64,000 nucleotides of DNA from Pseudomonadota bacterium (GTDB taxonomy: Bacteria; Pseudomonadota; Alphaproteobacteria; Puniceispirillales; Puniceispirillaceae), in assembly GCA_027620495.1 (NCBI GenBank), contig JAQCEA010000002.1:167398-231397 (forward strand). The letters are read 5' to 3'. Positions 27,903 to 37,489 of this stretch are shown in pieces. Within the stretch, counting starts at the first letter, position 1. Each line of letters begins with the position of its first letter. Made by a program: the position numbers and the translations under genes. The notes beneath the pieces were generated by a model. That model was not told the origin of the DNA. It saw nothing but the letters and a program-made list of their open reading frames with translations, and searched no databases.

Positions 27903-28817
27903 TTACGCTGTCTCGTCTGCATCGATATGCGGCAGTAATTTCAGCGTCACCGCTTTGTCGCGAACAGCTTTTTGCAATTTTTCAAAAGCGCGGACTTCAA
28001 TTTGCCGAATGCGTTCGCGGCTGATGTTGAATTCAGCGGCGAGGTCTTCGAGTGTCAGCGGTGGTTCCGACAGACGCCGGGCGGTCAGGATACGTTGTTC
28101 ACGCGGGTTCAACCCCTGCATCGCATCAACCATCAGATTTTTGCGCGCATCATATTCTTCATTTTCGGCAAAACTGGTTTCTTGATCTGGGCTGTTATCT
28201 TCTAGCCAATCCTGCCATTCGCCACCGCCTTCCGTGTCACGGCTAAGCGGCACATTCAATGACCGGTCATTGCCTGACATCCGTTGGTTCATTGAAATGA
28301 CTTCGTCTTCGCTGACATCGAGCTGGGTGGCAATTTGTGTGATTTGTTCTGGCTTTAGATCGCCATCATCAATGGCTTGGATCTGGCCCTTGATCCGGCG
28401 CAAATTGAAAAATAGCTTTTTCTGACCAGCTGTGGTGCCGATTTTGACAAGCGACCAAGACCGCAAAATATATTCCTGAATCGCGGCTTTGATCCACCAC
28501 ATGGCATAGGTGGCCAGACGGAACCCTTTTTCGGGTTCGAATTTTTTCACCGCATGCATCATGCCAAGATTGCCCTCGGAAATCAGGTCGGCAACTGGCA
28601 AGCCGTAACCGCGATACCCCATGGCAATTTTCGCAACAAGGCGCAAATGGCTGGTAACCAGCTTGTGCGCGGCGGCGACATCGCCTTTGTCTCTCCATGC
28701 TTTGGCCAGCATATATTCCTCGCCCGGTTCCAACATAGGAAAAGCACGAATCTGGTCCAGATAGCGCGATAAATTACCGTCTGGACTAATCGCTGGGAGC
28801 ATCGATTTAGCGGCCAT
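27903..28817 (-). CDS. rpoH: RNA polymerase sigma factor RpoH (sigma-32)
   Basis: RpoH directs heat-shock transcription. The 304-residue protein has sigma region 2 with the core-binding and -10 recognition segments (LISEGNLGMMHAVKKFEPEKGFRLATYAMWWIKAAI), the RpoH box QKKLFFNLR that separates it from RpoD, and region 4 with the helix-turn-helix LTLEDLAAEFNISRERIRQIE. AAGGAG lies 9 bases before ATG 28817. A 240-base A+T-rich gap upstream should hold its promoter. FtsH, which degrades sigma-32 in E. coli, is encoded at 18977. Confidence 0.97.
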   Translation of the reverse strand: MAAKSMLPAISPDGNLSRYLDQIRAFPMLEPGEEYMLAKAWRDKGDVAAAHKLVTSHLRLVAKIAMGYRGYGLPVADLISEGNLGMMHAVKKFEPEKGFRLATYAMWWIKAAIQEYILRSWSLVKIGTTAGQKKLFFNLRRIKGQIQAIDDGDLKPEQITQIATQLDVSEDEVISMNQRMSGNDRSLNVPLSRDTEGGGEWQDWLEDNSPDQETSFAENEEYDARKNLMVDAMQGLNPREQRILTARRLSEPPLTLEDLAAEFNISRERIRQIEVRAFEKLQKAVRDKAVTLKLLPHIDADETA

Positions 28818-29057
28818 TACTGGGCACTCCTTGCGGTTTGTAACCTAAGTTTCATATCTGCCTCTTATACACAACCACGAAATCGGGGCAGGAATAAGGC
28901 TCAATTCAGCAAAACTCTTTTTCAATATTTCTGAATTATGCAAAAGATCAGTGGCTTCTTGCTAGAATGCCAACCTATTTATGCAGTAATGCGCAATAAT
29001 AATCAGGTTTCTTTGACTGTTCAATTATAAAAAACATATAATTTTCAATGAAATAAA
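28818..29057 (-). promoter_or_regulatory. rpoH upstream region
   Basis: This 240-base A+T-rich gap between rluD and rpoH should hold the rpoH promoter. A -10-like TATAAG lies at 28871-28866 (minus strand) but its -35 partner is poor. No RNA gene or terminator for rluD is evident. The rpoH ribosome-binding site AAGGAG is at the right-hand end near the start codon. Confidence 0.4.
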
Positions 29058-30086
29058 TTAAATCTTGCCGCGCGCCCGCGCGGCGATGGCGCGATCCATG
29101 ATTTGGATGAGCGCTTGCATGTCATCGGGTAATTGGCTGCTGAAACCGAGCGCCTCGCCAGTCACCGGATGGGCAAAGCCCAGATGCGCGGCATGCAAGG
29201 CTTGCCGTTCGAAGCTGCGTAATTGGGCAAGACAGGTGCGGGCGGTAACATCGGGCATTTGTACGGCACGCGGCGCCCGGCCATATAACGGATCGCCAAT
29301 GATGGATCGCCCAATATGCGCCATATGAACGCGGATTTGGTGGGTGCGGCCAGTCTCCAGCCGACATTCCACCAATGTCGCAAAAGGTGGAAAACTGCGC
29401 AATGTCTGCCAATGGGTAATGGCATGACGGCCTTTTGATGTTACCGCCTGTTTTTTGCGGTCAAAATTAGACCGGCCAAGCGGTGCATCAACGGTGCCAT
29501 CGCGGTCTATTTCAGTACCCCAAACCAAGGCCTGATACCGCCGGTCAAGATCATGTGCAGCAAACATACTGGTTAAATTTGCGTGCGCCACCGAGGTTTT
29601 GGCGGCGATCATAACGCCTGATGTGTCTTTATCTAGCCGGTGTACAATGCCGGGGCGCAGCACCCCGCCAATGCCGGTTAGACTCTCGCCGCAATGGGCA
29701 ATCAGCGCATTAACAAGCGTACCGGTAAGTGACCCGGGGGCGGGATGAACAACCAGCCCAACAGGCTTGTTTATGACGATGATATGGTCATCTTCAAATA
29801 AGATATCGAGTGGCAAATCCTCGCCCTTGGGCGTGGCATCAACAGGCGGTGGCAAGGTCAATATATAAGTCGCGCCAGGTTTGACCAGTGCAGATGGATC
29901 GGCTAGGGTGCTGCCATTCTCGCTGAGCTGGTGATCGAGAATCAGGGATTTGATTCGGCTTCGCGATAATGGCTCTTGGTCATCACGAAACGCGTTTGCC
30001 AGAAACCGATCGATACGGTCATTGCCACAATCGGCGTCAGCCTGTAGCGTGAGCTGTGTTTTATCTTGGGTGAAGGACTCGGTCAT
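29058..30086 (-). CDS. rluD: Ribosomal large subunit pseudouridine synthase, RluD family
   Basis: RluD-type enzymes make pseudouridines in helix 69 of 23S rRNA. The 342-residue protein has an N-terminal S4 RNA-binding domain (about 20-85) and the RsuA/RluA catalytic domain with GIVHRLDKDTSGVMI, where the aspartate of RLDKDTSG is catalytic, and LETGRTHQIRVHMAHIG. The start codon overlaps the start codon of the divergent DUF6476 gene within a single CATG, and no ribosome-binding site is visible for this gene, so leaderless or weak initiation is possible. The rpoH gene lies downstream. Confidence 0.93.
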   Translation of the reverse strand: MTESFTQDKTQLTLQADADCGNDRIDRFLANAFRDDQEPLSRSRIKSLILDHQLSENGSTLADPSALVKPGATYILTLPPPVDATPKGEDLPLDILFEDDHIIVINKPVGLVVHPAPGSLTGTLVNALIAHCGESLTGIGGVLRPGIVHRLDKDTSGVMIAAKTSVAHANLTSMFAAHDLDRRYQALVWGTEIDRDGTVDAPLGRSNFDRKKQAVTSKGRHAITHWQTLRSFPPFATLVECRLETGRTHQIRVHMAHIGRSIIGDPLYGRAPRAVQMPDVTARTCLAQLRSFERQALHAAHLGFAHPVTGEALGFSSQLPDDMQALIQIMDRAIAARARGKI

Positions 30087-30438
30087 GACACGCGACAGTA
30101 GCGCAAAAGACGAGGGCGCAACAGCCCCTCAATCACCAATCGTACGGCATTTGGGCCTGATTAAGGCGATGAGTGTGATTATGGCGATTCTGATTGTCGC
30201 GGCACTGGTGGTGATTGTGGTGACGATTTACAGCCGGTTGACCGCCATGGAACAAAATGCAGAACCGCGGCAATCTGAAATCAGCCTGCCAGCCGGGGCG
30301 CGGGTCAGCAGTGCCAGTATAGGTGAAAAGGGGCAGATGCTATTGTTGATCGAACAAGATAACCGTCAACAAATTTGGCAGTTTGACCGATCTGGGCGGT
30401 TGCAACGGCAAATTGAAATCCGCACATCGACACCGTAA
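30085..30438 (+). CDS. DUF6476-like single-pass membrane protein
   Basis: A 117-residue protein with one hydrophobic segment at about residues 27-50 and a predicted outside C-terminal domain containing SEISLPAGARVSSASIGE and ending RQIEIRTSTP. These features and the place next to rluD match the DUF6476 family of alphaproteobacteria, whose function is unknown. AAGGA lies 9 bases before ATG 30085. It starts inside the same CATG as rluD and is convergent with the next small gene (15-base gap). Confidence 0.78.
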   Translation: MTRDSSAKDEGATAPQSPIVRHLGLIKAMSVIMAILIVAALVVIVVTIYSRLTAMEQNAEPRQSEISLPAGARVSSASIGEKGQMLLLIEQDNRQQIWQFDRSGRLQRQIEIRTSTP

Positions 30439-30453
30439 AAGATCGGGCATGTA

Positions 30454-30798
30454 TTACAGCCCCAGATCAGATTTTGCCGACAACAACAGTTTTTCTAGTG
30501 GCATTTGCGAAAAACTTTCAACGTCAAAGCCGATAATTAGCGGAAACAGATAATAACGCGCGATAAAAAGCACCAGTGCCGCAAATAGTGGCGCGAGCCG
30601 GTCATTGATAAAGGCAGGTTGAATCAAACCTGTTAAAAACAATACAGGCGTATTTAAACCGCGTATAATCCGCAAAAGTGCCAAACGACTGTCATCACGC
30701 AGAAAAATACCCAACACAAATTGCCCCACCATAGTCCACATAAGGATACCAAGCGGGATATCAATCAAGATACCCATTGGGGGGATAAGTGTAATCAT
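30454..30798 (-). CDS. Small YggT-like membrane protein, function unknown
   Basis: A 114-residue, strongly hydrophobic protein with membrane segments at about residues 5-32 and 66-92. A short charged loop (RDDSRLALLRIIRGLNTPV) between them resembles YggT-family proteins, which have two similar membrane parts and a proline after the loop. AGGG lies about 9 bases before the ATG. It stands alone between DUF6476 and ettA. The family link is weak, and I assign no function. Confidence 0.6.
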   Translation of the reverse strand: MITLIPPMGILIDIPLGILMWTMVGQFVLGIFLRDDSRLALLRIIRGLNTPVLFLTGLIQPAFINDRLAPLFAALVLFIARYYLFPLIIGFDVESFSQMPLEKLLLSAKSDLGL

Positions 30799-30999
30799 TG
30801 TATACGCCCTGCAGCACCCGCCGATTGACCGGACTTCAGCCTAATCCACGCTGGAAAGCGAAAGCAAGCTTAACTTGCAAAATGGCCGATGGCGCGCGCA
30901 CCAGCAAATACGGCAATGGTGACTAGCCTTAACGCCGAAAAACAGATACATAAGACGCTGTGAAAGACGTCATATGCAAAAGGGATACCGCACAAGATC

Positions 31000-32679
31000 A
31001 TGGCCAGCCATCAATATGTTTATGTAATGAGCCGTCTCAGCAAAACCTGGCCAGGTGGCAAGGAAGTGTTGAAAAACATCAGCCTATCATTTCTGCCTGG
31101 TGCCAAAATTGGCGTATTGGGGCTGAACGGGGCTGGTAAATCAACTTTGCTTCGGATTATGGCTGGCATTGAAACTGATTTTCAGGGCGAGGCATGGGCC
31201 GCAGATGGCATCAAAGTTGGCTATTTGCCGCAAGAACCAGAACTGGACCCCTCGCTTGATGTTACTGGCAATGTCTTGGCCGGCATGGGCCGGGCGAAAG
31301 AGCTTGTCGACCGGTTTAATGAGGTGAGCGCCAAATTTGCCGAAGAAATGACCGATGATGAAATGAATGCGGTGATTGCCGAACAGGCCGAATTGCAAGA
31401 AGAGATTGATGCCATTGATGGATGGGATCTAGAACGCAAAGCTGAAATAGCGATGGATGCGTTGCGGGTGCCAGCTGGTGATGCTGATGTGACCAAATTG
31501 TCGGGTGGTGAAAAGCGCCGCGTGGCGCTTTGCCAGCTTCTTCTTAGCGCGCCTGACATGCTGCTACTTGACGAACCAACAAACCATTTAGATGCCGAAT
31601 CTGTGGCGTGGTTGCAAAAATTTCTGCATGATTTCCCGGGTACGGTGGTCACCATTACCCACGACCGTTATTTCCTTGATGAGGTAGCAGGCTGGATTCT
31701 TGAACTGGATCGGGGTGCCGGTATTCCATATGAAGGCAATTATTCTGGTTGGCTTGAACAAAAGCAAAAGCGGCTAGAACAAGAAGGCCGGGCTGATGAT
31801 GCGCGCGTTAAGTCATTGTCGCGCGAACTTGATTGGGTGCGGGCCGCACCAAAGGCGCGGCAAGCCAAATCAAAGGCGCGTATTAATGCCTATGAAAAGC
31901 TCTTGGCTGAAGGCCAGCAAAAGCAAGTTGATACAGCGCGCATCAGCATTCCGGCTGGGCCGCGGCTGGGGGACATTGTGATCAATGCCAATGCCATCTC
32001 CAAGGCGTTTGGTGACCGGCTGTTGATTGATGATTTGTCATTCCGCTTGCCGCCCGGCGGCATTGTCGGGGTGATTGGCCCGAACGGTGCCGGTAAAACC
32101 ACCTTGTTCCGCATGATTACCGGCGAGGAGTCCGTTGATAAAGGTGATTTTGTTGTCGGGGACACGGTCAAGCTTGGCTATGTCGACCAGTCACGCGATG
32201 CGCTTGATGGCAAAAAAACCGTTTGGGAGGTGATTTCTGACGGACTGGATGAAATAGAGCTTGGAAAGCGCACCATGGCGTCACGGGCCTATGTTGGTCA
32301 GTTCAATTTTCGCGGTGCAGACCAGCAAAAACAGGTTGGCCAGCTATCTGGCGGTGAACGCAACCGGGTGCATTTGGCCCGCATGTTGAAAAGTGGGGCA
32401 AATTTGCTGTTGCTTGACGAACCAACCAACGACCTTGACGTTGATACTTTGCGCGCGCTTGAAGAAGCGCTGGAAGAATTTGCCGGATGCGCGGTGGTGG
32501 TCAGCCACGACCGTTGGTTCCTCGATCGTATCGCCACGCATATTCTGGCATTTGAAGGTGATAGCCATGTTGAGTGGTTTGAAGGGAATTATGAAGCCTA
32601 TGAAGCGGATAAGAAACGCCGTTTGGGTGCCGAGGCTGATCGCCCAACCCGCATCAAATACAAGCCATTAAGCCGCTGA
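31000..32679 (+). CDS. ettA: Energy-dependent translational throttle protein EttA (ABC-F)
   Basis: EttA binds the ribosomal E site and gates entry into elongation according to the ATP/ADP ratio. The 559-residue protein has two ABC domains without membrane segments: Walker [10 protein letters not shown] and GPNGAGKTT, signatures LSGGEKRRV and LSGGERNRV, Walker [12 protein letters not shown] and [11 protein letters not shown]. The arm insertion in domain 1 (about residues 95-140) and the inter-domain linker rich in Arg/Lys (about 250-305) fit EttA. Length matches E. coli EttA (555). A 201-base gap lies before it; no clear ribosome-binding site was found close to ATG 31000. Confidence 0.94.
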   Translation: MASHQYVYVMSRLSKTWPGGKEVLKNISLSFLPGAKIGVLGLNGAGKSTLLRIMAGIETDFQGEAWAADGIKVGYLPQEPELDPSLDVTGNVLAGMGRAKELVDRFNEVSAKFAEEMTDDEMNAVIAEQAELQEEIDAIDGWDLERKAEIAMDALRVPAGDADVTKLSGGEKRRVALCQLLLSAPDMLLLDEPTNHLDAESVAWLQKFLHDFPGTVVTITHDRYFLDEVAGWILELDRGAGIPYEGNYSGWLEQKQKRLEQEGRADDARVKSLSRELDWVRAAPKARQAKSKARINAYEKLLAEGQQKQVDTARISIPAGPRLGDIVINANAISKAFGDRLLIDDLSFRLPPGGIVGVIGPNGAGKTTLFRMITGEESVDKGDFVVGDTVKLGYVDQSRDALDGKKTVWEVISDGLDEIELGKRTMASRAYVGQFNFRGADQQKQVGQLSGGERNRVHLARMLKSGANLLLLDEPTNDLDVDTLRALEEALEEFAGCAVVVSHDRWFLDRIATHILAFEGDSHVEWFEGNYEAYEADKKRRLGAEADRPTRIKYKPLSR

Positions 32680-32710
32680 CGATTTTATCTTGATTGGTTA
32701 CCTAGTGCGG

Positions 32711-33385
32711 CTAATTATTTGATTGGCTACGCTGGTTCATCGCGTCAATCAGCGCCGAAAATTTGCCTTCATTTTTCCGAATGATGGCAATGTTTTCCTG
32801 TTTTTGGGTGACCAGCATTGAAATATTTTCAATCTCGACATCCAGAATACGCGGTGATGCGTTATCTGCTGTGATCACACGCCATCCCACCACAATAGGC
32901 GGTTGCTGCTGCTTGTTATCGGTAAATGTGCCATTGACCAAGACAAGCTGTGTGCCTTTTGCTTGGCTGTCAGTGGCGGTGAATTTCAACCCTGATAATT
33001 GATCAAAATTGCGCACCACAGTTCCGATAATCACGTCACGAATGGCTGTTTCATAGGCTGTTTTTTGGTCTGCATCTGCCGCCCGCCAATAGGGGCCAGC
33101 TGAAAATTTCGCAATGGTCGGCAAATCAAAATAGCGGTCAAATAATGCAGATACATTTTCCCGGCGCGCCAAATCATCATTGATATCTTGCGCGAGTATT
33201 GATTCAACATCGACCATCATTTGTGTAACAAGCTTGTTGGCATCATCAATCTGGCTGGTGCCAGCAAAACTGGTTTGGCTGCCAAGCCAAATCAACATGA
33301 CAGAGGCCAAAAAAATGCGCGCGCTTTTGAAACTTAGGGCAAAGGCAAATAATTGTTTGGATGTCAGTTTTTCATGACAGATCAT
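32711..33385 (-). CDS. mlaC: Phospholipid-binding protein MlaC
   Basis: MlaC carries phospholipids through the periplasm between the outer-membrane MlaA complex and the inner-membrane MlaFEDB transporter, keeping the outer leaflet free of phospholipid. The 224-residue precursor has an N-terminal hydrophobic signal (about 18-42) and the MlaC/Ttg2D domain with FDRYFDLPTIAKFSAGPYWR and VVGWRVITADNASPRILDVEIENISM. The start overlaps the mlaA stop (ATGA), so the two are coupled. The mlaFED genes are not in the window. Confidence 0.9.
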   Translation of the reverse strand: MICHEKLTSKQLFAFALSFKSARIFLASVMLIWLGSQTSFAGTSQIDDANKLVTQMMVDVESILAQDINDDLARRENVSALFDRYFDLPTIAKFSAGPYWRAADADQKTAYETAIRDVIIGTVVRNFDQLSGLKFTATDSQAKGTQLVLVNGTFTDNKQQQPPIVVGWRVITADNASPRILDVEIENISMLVTQKQENIAIIRKNEGKFSALIDAMNQRSQSNN

Positions 33386-34188
33386 TTTGCTGGCTCATCA
33401 AAAAACGCGTCAAATTGGTCATCAGTGGCGCTTGGTGCCTGATCATTATTTTGCCGGTCACGAAGCGCTCCTGCCCGCATCTGGTAATAGAGTGACCTTG
33501 TGCGTGCATAGCTATCTATCGAATTATATTTTATGTCATTGATGGTGTCAAAATTGTTGGCACGAAAGGCGACGGCCCGTGCTGGTATTTGGGCGGTACG
33601 CATTGTGCTGCCCACATTGCCAGCTTGGAAAAATGAAAGCGGGTTTGTAAGGCTATCAACAACCCGGCCTGCCAAATTGCGTCCGCTATGCGCACCTAGC
33701 AATGGCACCATCAGATAATCGCCCTCGGGAACGTTGGCGCGTGCCAATGTTTGCCCAAAATCGCGTTTTTCGACAGCGCCGGGATTTTCGGTGAGGTCAG
33801 CAAAACCGAGCGTTAGCCCATTGATCGCAAAATGGATGGTTGCGAGCGCCGCATTTTCCAAATCACCTTGAATGGTCGAATTAAGCGCGGTTGACGGTAA
33901 CCCAGCCCAGTCTAGATGGTTGTCAATCGCACGCCGCCCGGCATCTGGCACATTTGACCGATAGCCATCTGCAACTGGTTCCAGAACATAGCTATCGACC
34001 CCCATGTTAAACGCAAAAATTTTGCGGTTGGTGTTTTCATAAGAGTCACGAAAATCACTGCGCTTGGCCTCGGGGGTACTGCTACAGGCGGCTAGCATAC
34101 CGAACAGCAACACAGCAAAACCGCCGCGCCATAAAGGCCAGCGCCCGACGATAGGTATGGATGACATTGTCATTTCTTTATGTGCCAT
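33382..34188 (-). CDS. mlaA: Outer-membrane phospholipid-asymmetry lipoprotein MlaA (VacJ)
   Basis: MlaA extracts mislocalised phospholipid from the outer leaflet of the outer membrane and hands it to MlaC. The 268-residue precursor has a lipoprotein signal ending FGMLAACSS, then the VacJ domain with YENTNRKIFAFNMGVDSYVLEPVADGYR, FAINGLTLGFADLTENPGA and DYLMVPLLGAHSGR. The start is uncertain: ATG 34188, 34173 and 34167 are all in frame and none has a strong ribosome-binding site. It is divergent from the uvrD-like gene. Confidence 0.92.
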   Translation of the reverse strand: MAHKEMTMSSIPIVGRWPLWRGGFAVLLFGMLAACSSTPEAKRSDFRDSYENTNRKIFAFNMGVDSYVLEPVADGYRSNVPDAGRRAIDNHLDWAGLPSTALNSTIQGDLENAALATIHFAINGLTLGFADLTENPGAVEKRDFGQTLARANVPEGDYLMVPLLGAHSGRNLAGRVVDSLTNPLSFFQAGNVGSTMRTAQIPARAVAFRANNFDTINDIKYNSIDSYARTRSLYYQMRAGALRDRQNNDQAPSATDDQFDAFFDEPAK

Positions 34189-34280
34189 ACCGCGACAATA
34201 TAGGAAGACATGAAATTATCAAAATGATTCACGCTTTTCCTTGCGGTGAAAAATAATCTACAAAGCGAAAAAGACCGCGC

Positions 34281-36554
34281 ATGGTGATTGACCGCCATGG
34301 CTGCATTTGCGAGTTTGATGCGATGATGAATGATATCGTACAAAAACCGATCCCGGTATGGCTTGATGGATTGAATGCGGCGCAATCAGAGGCCGTTACA
34401 ACGCTTGATGGCCCATTGCTTGTGTTATCTGGTGCTGGCACCGGTAAGACGCGTGTTTTGACATCACGGCTTGCTGAACTTGTAGCCACCGGTACAGCAA
34501 AACCATGGAATATTCTTGCGGTTACATTTACCAACAAAGCCGCGCGTGAAATGAAAATGCGGGTGAGCCAGCTTGTTGGCCCGATGGCAGAACAGGTTTG
34601 GCTTGGCACCTTTCACGCATTGGCCGCGCGGATGTTACGGCGCCATGCAGATTTGGTCGGGCTGAAATCTGATTTCACGATTCTTGATGCTGATGATCAG
34701 ACCCGCTTGTTAAAACAATTGATGGCGGCAGATGATATTGACCCGAAACGCTGGCCGCCGCGCATGCTGGGCGGTGTGATTTCGCGTTGGAAAGATCGCG
34801 GGCTGACCGCTGACAAAGTTGATCTTGCCGAGGCAGGCGACATTGCAAATGGTCGTATGCGACAGCTCTATGAGACGTATCAAAACCGGCTTATCGCGCT
34901 GAATGCCGCTGATTTTGGCGATTTGTTACTACATATGCTGACCATTTTTACCAAACATGCGGATGTACTGGCGGAATATCAGTCACGAATCACGCATATT
35001 ATGGTTGATGAATATCAAGATACCAATGTGGCGCAATATCTGTGGCTGCGTTTGTTAACAGGAACGCGCAATAATTTGTGCTGTGTCGGCGATGATGACC
35101 AATCTATCTATGGCTGGCGTGGGGCAGAGGTTGGTAATATTTTGCGTTTTGAAAGCGATTTTGCCGGTGCCAAAACAGTCAGGCTAGAGGAAAATTACAG
35201 ATCAACCGGTCATATTCTGGCGGCGGCTTCGCAGGTAATTGCCCGAAACGAGGCACGGTTGGGCAAGACCCTCTATACCGCGGCTGGTGATGGCGACAAG
35301 GTAAAGGTCAATGGCTATTGGGATGGGGCGGATGAGGCCCGTAGCATTTCCAGCCAAATCGAATCGATGCTGTCTGAAGGGGCAGATTTATCACAGTTTG
35401 CGGTGCTGGTGCGTGCCGGATTTCAAACACGCGAATTTGAAGAACGGTTTATTGCCATTGGGCTGCCGTACCGGGTTGTCGGTGCGCGGTTTTATGAAAG
35501 ATCAGAAATTCGTGATGCCATTGCCTATATGCGGTTAATTGCCCAGCCAGCAGATGATTTGGCGTTTGAACGCATCATTAATTTGCCAAAACGGGGATTG
35601 GGTACCGCCAGCTTGCAAGCTATTCATATGCAGGCGCGCGCCTCGGATAAACCATTGTTGGCGGCGGCGATAGATTTGGTTGATACAGATGAATTGCGCC
35701 CAGCGGCACGCCACGCGCTTGCCGACTTTATCAAAGATATAAAACGTTGGCGCGACCATGCCGGGCAAATCCATCATACCGATCTTGCGCGAATGGTGTT
35801 GGATGAGTCTGGCTATACCCAGATGTGGCAGTTGGATAAATCGCCAGATGCCCCGGGGCGGCTTGAAAATCTGACCGAACTGGTAAACGCCATGCAGGAT
35901 TTTGACTCGCTTCAGGGGTTTTTGGAACATATCGCCTTGGTGATGGATGGTGATACTGAAAACCAGCAAGGCGAAGTGACTTTGATGACATTGCATGCGG
36001 CCAAGGGGTTGGAATTTGACACGGTCTTTTTGCCCGGATGGGAAGAAGGTGTGTTTCCAAGCCAGCGCACGATTGATGAAAGCGGTGCTGTTGGTTTAGA
36101 AGAAGAACGCCGCTTGGCCTATGTTGGCATCACCCGGGCGCGCCACAAGCTATTTATCAGCTTTGCCAGCAGTCGGCGAATCCATGGGCAGTGGCAATCA
36201 GCCATCCCGTCACGCTTTGTTCAGGAATTACCGCCAGAAAATATTGTCGAGGATATGGCCCAAGGGATGTCATCTGGATTAGGGTTTGGCCGATCAACGT
36301 CAGCCAGATTAGATGTTGCCGCGACAAATGGGTATGGCCCGGGATGGCGGCGCATGGCGGCACAACAGCAAAACAAGTCTGAAAACAGCTGGCAACCGGT
36401 CAACAACACCACAGATTTTTCCACCGGCGACCGGGTGTTTCATCAAAAATTTGGCATGGGCAACATCAGGTCAATTGATGGCGACAAGTTGGAAATTGCC
36501 TTTGATAAGGCCGGGCAGAAAAAAGTCGTGGCGGGATTTGTGAGCAAGCCATGA
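34281..36554 (+). CDS. UvrD/PcrA-type superfamily 1 DNA helicase
   Basis: A 757-residue 3'-5' helicase of the UvrD/Rep/PcrA family, acting in nucleotide excision repair, mismatch repair and clearing of replication forks. Motif I is GAGTGKTRVL (near residue 52), followed by TFTNKAAREMKMRV, DEYQDTN (motif II), GDDDQSIYGWRGAE (III), VRLEENYRS (IV), TLMTLHAAKGLEFDTVFLPG (V) and ERRLAYVGITRAR (VI). The C-terminal Tudor-like domain (GDRVFHQKFGMGNI) resembles that of PcrA. ATG 34323 is an alternative start. It overlaps prmA by four bases. Confidence 0.93.
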   Translation: MVIDRHGCICEFDAMMNDIVQKPIPVWLDGLNAAQSEAVTTLDGPLLVLSGAGTGKTRVLTSRLAELVATGTAKPWNILAVTFTNKAAREMKMRVSQLVGPMAEQVWLGTFHALAARMLRRHADLVGLKSDFTILDADDQTRLLKQLMAADDIDPKRWPPRMLGGVISRWKDRGLTADKVDLAEAGDIANGRMRQLYETYQNRLIALNAADFGDLLLHMLTIFTKHADVLAEYQSRITHIMVDEYQDTNVAQYLWLRLLTGTRNNLCCVGDDDQSIYGWRGAEVGNILRFESDFAGAKTVRLEENYRSTGHILAAASQVIARNEARLGKTLYTAAGDGDKVKVNGYWDGADEARSISSQIESMLSEGADLSQFAVLVRAGFQTREFEERFIAIGLPYRVVGARFYERSEIRDAIAYMRLIAQPADDLAFERIINLPKRGLGTASLQAIHMQARASDKPLLAAAIDLVDTDELRPAARHALADFIKDIKRWRDHAGQIHHTDLARMVLDESGYTQMWQLDKSPDAPGRLENLTELVNAMQDFDSLQGFLEHIALVMDGDTENQQGEVTLMTLHAAKGLEFDTVFLPGWEEGVFPSQRTIDESGAVGLEEERRLAYVGITRARHKLFISFASSRRIHGQWQSAIPSRFVQELPPENIVEDMAQGMSSGLGFGRSTSARLDVAATNGYGPGWRRMAAQQQNKSENSWQPVNNTTDFSTGDRVFHQKFGMGNIRSIDGDKLEIAFDKAGQKKVVAGFVSKP

Positions 36555-37489
36555 ACCAGCTGTTATGCCTGTCATTAGATTTGCCAGCCCGGATCACTGA
36601 ACCTGATATTGCTGAATTTGAAATGGTGTTCAGCGAATTGCTGGATAGTGCCGCGGTATCATACCAACGAAATGGGGCAGGGGAATGGATGATAGAGGCG
36701 CTATTCCATGACCAGCCTGACCTGTCTGTTGCCAATGTTCTATTGGCCCCATTATTTGAAAAGCAGGGGCTTGCCCCCTTGCCGTTAATCGTTACTGACT
36801 TGCCGGAACGCGATTGGCTGGCGGAAAACCGCGCCGCATTTCCGCCTCGGAAAATTGGCCGGTTTTGGGTGTATGGCAGCCATATCAAACAAGCCCCGCC
36901 AGCTGCCAGCTTGCCTTTATTGGTTGATGCGGCGCTGGCATTTGGGTCTGGTACGCATCCAACGACCGAGGGGTGCCTGCGCGCCTTGCAAATGATCCCC
37001 GGTACGCCGCCGCGGCGGGTTCTCGATATGGGGTGCGGTTCGGCTATTTTGGCGATGGCGGCGCACCGGATATGGCCCGCCGCCACAATTACCGCCGCAG
37101 ATAATGACCCGGTGGCAATTCGCGTTACGGCAGCCAATCGCCGATTGAATCATATCGCGCCGACAACCATGCATCTGGCGGTATCGCATGGGTTTGCCAG
37201 CCGGTATGTTCGCCAGTCGGCCCCTTATGATGTCATGGTTGCCAATATTTTGGCGCGGCCATTAATGCGGATGGCACCTGATTTATGCCCGCATCTGGCC
37301 CGCCGCGGTTGGCTTATTTTATCTGGCATCCTGAACGAACAGGCGGTCGCCGTTCGCAATGCCTATCAGGCGCAAAAATTACGCAGTTGGCACCAGATCC
37401 GCATTGGTGAATGGACAACTTTGGTGATGCGCCCGGCCAGTGCGGGGTCGATTCCCTATTTGTGGAGTGGCCGATGCCAGAACAGCTAG
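36551..37489 (+). CDS. prmA: Ribosomal protein L11 methyltransferase
   Basis: PrmA trimethylates ribosomal protein L11 with S-adenosylmethionine. The 312-residue protein has an N-terminal substrate-recognition region and a methyltransferase core with ALAFGSGTHPTTEGCLRAL (AdoMet and L11 contact), VLDMGCGSAILAMAA (motif I) and VANILARPLMRMA (post-motif II). These motifs separate PrmA from general protein methyltransferases. It overlaps the upstream helicase (ATGA) and the downstream peptidase start by 16 bases. Confidence 0.93.
   Translation: MNQLLCLSLDLPARITEPDIAEFEMVFSELLDSAAVSYQRNGAGEWMIEALFHDQPDLSVANVLLAPLFEKQGLAPLPLIVTDLPERDWLAENRAAFPPRKIGRFWVYGSHIKQAPPAASLPLLVDAALAFGSGTHPTTEGCLRALQMIPGTPPRRVLDMGCGSAILAMAAHRIWPAATITAADNDPVAIRVTAANRRLNHIAPTTMHLAVSHGFASRYVRQSAPYDVMVANILARPLMRMAPDLCPHLARRGWLILSGILNEQAVAVRNAYQAQKLRSWHQIRIGEWTTLVMRPASAGSIPYLWSGRCQNS

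Noticed and set aside
28866..28905. Possible heat-shock (sigma-32) promoter for rpoH: TTGAGC then CCCCGATTT on the minus strand
   Set aside because: The distance between the two parts is about 10 bases, shorter than the usual 13-15, and the -35 part is poor, so I do not call it.
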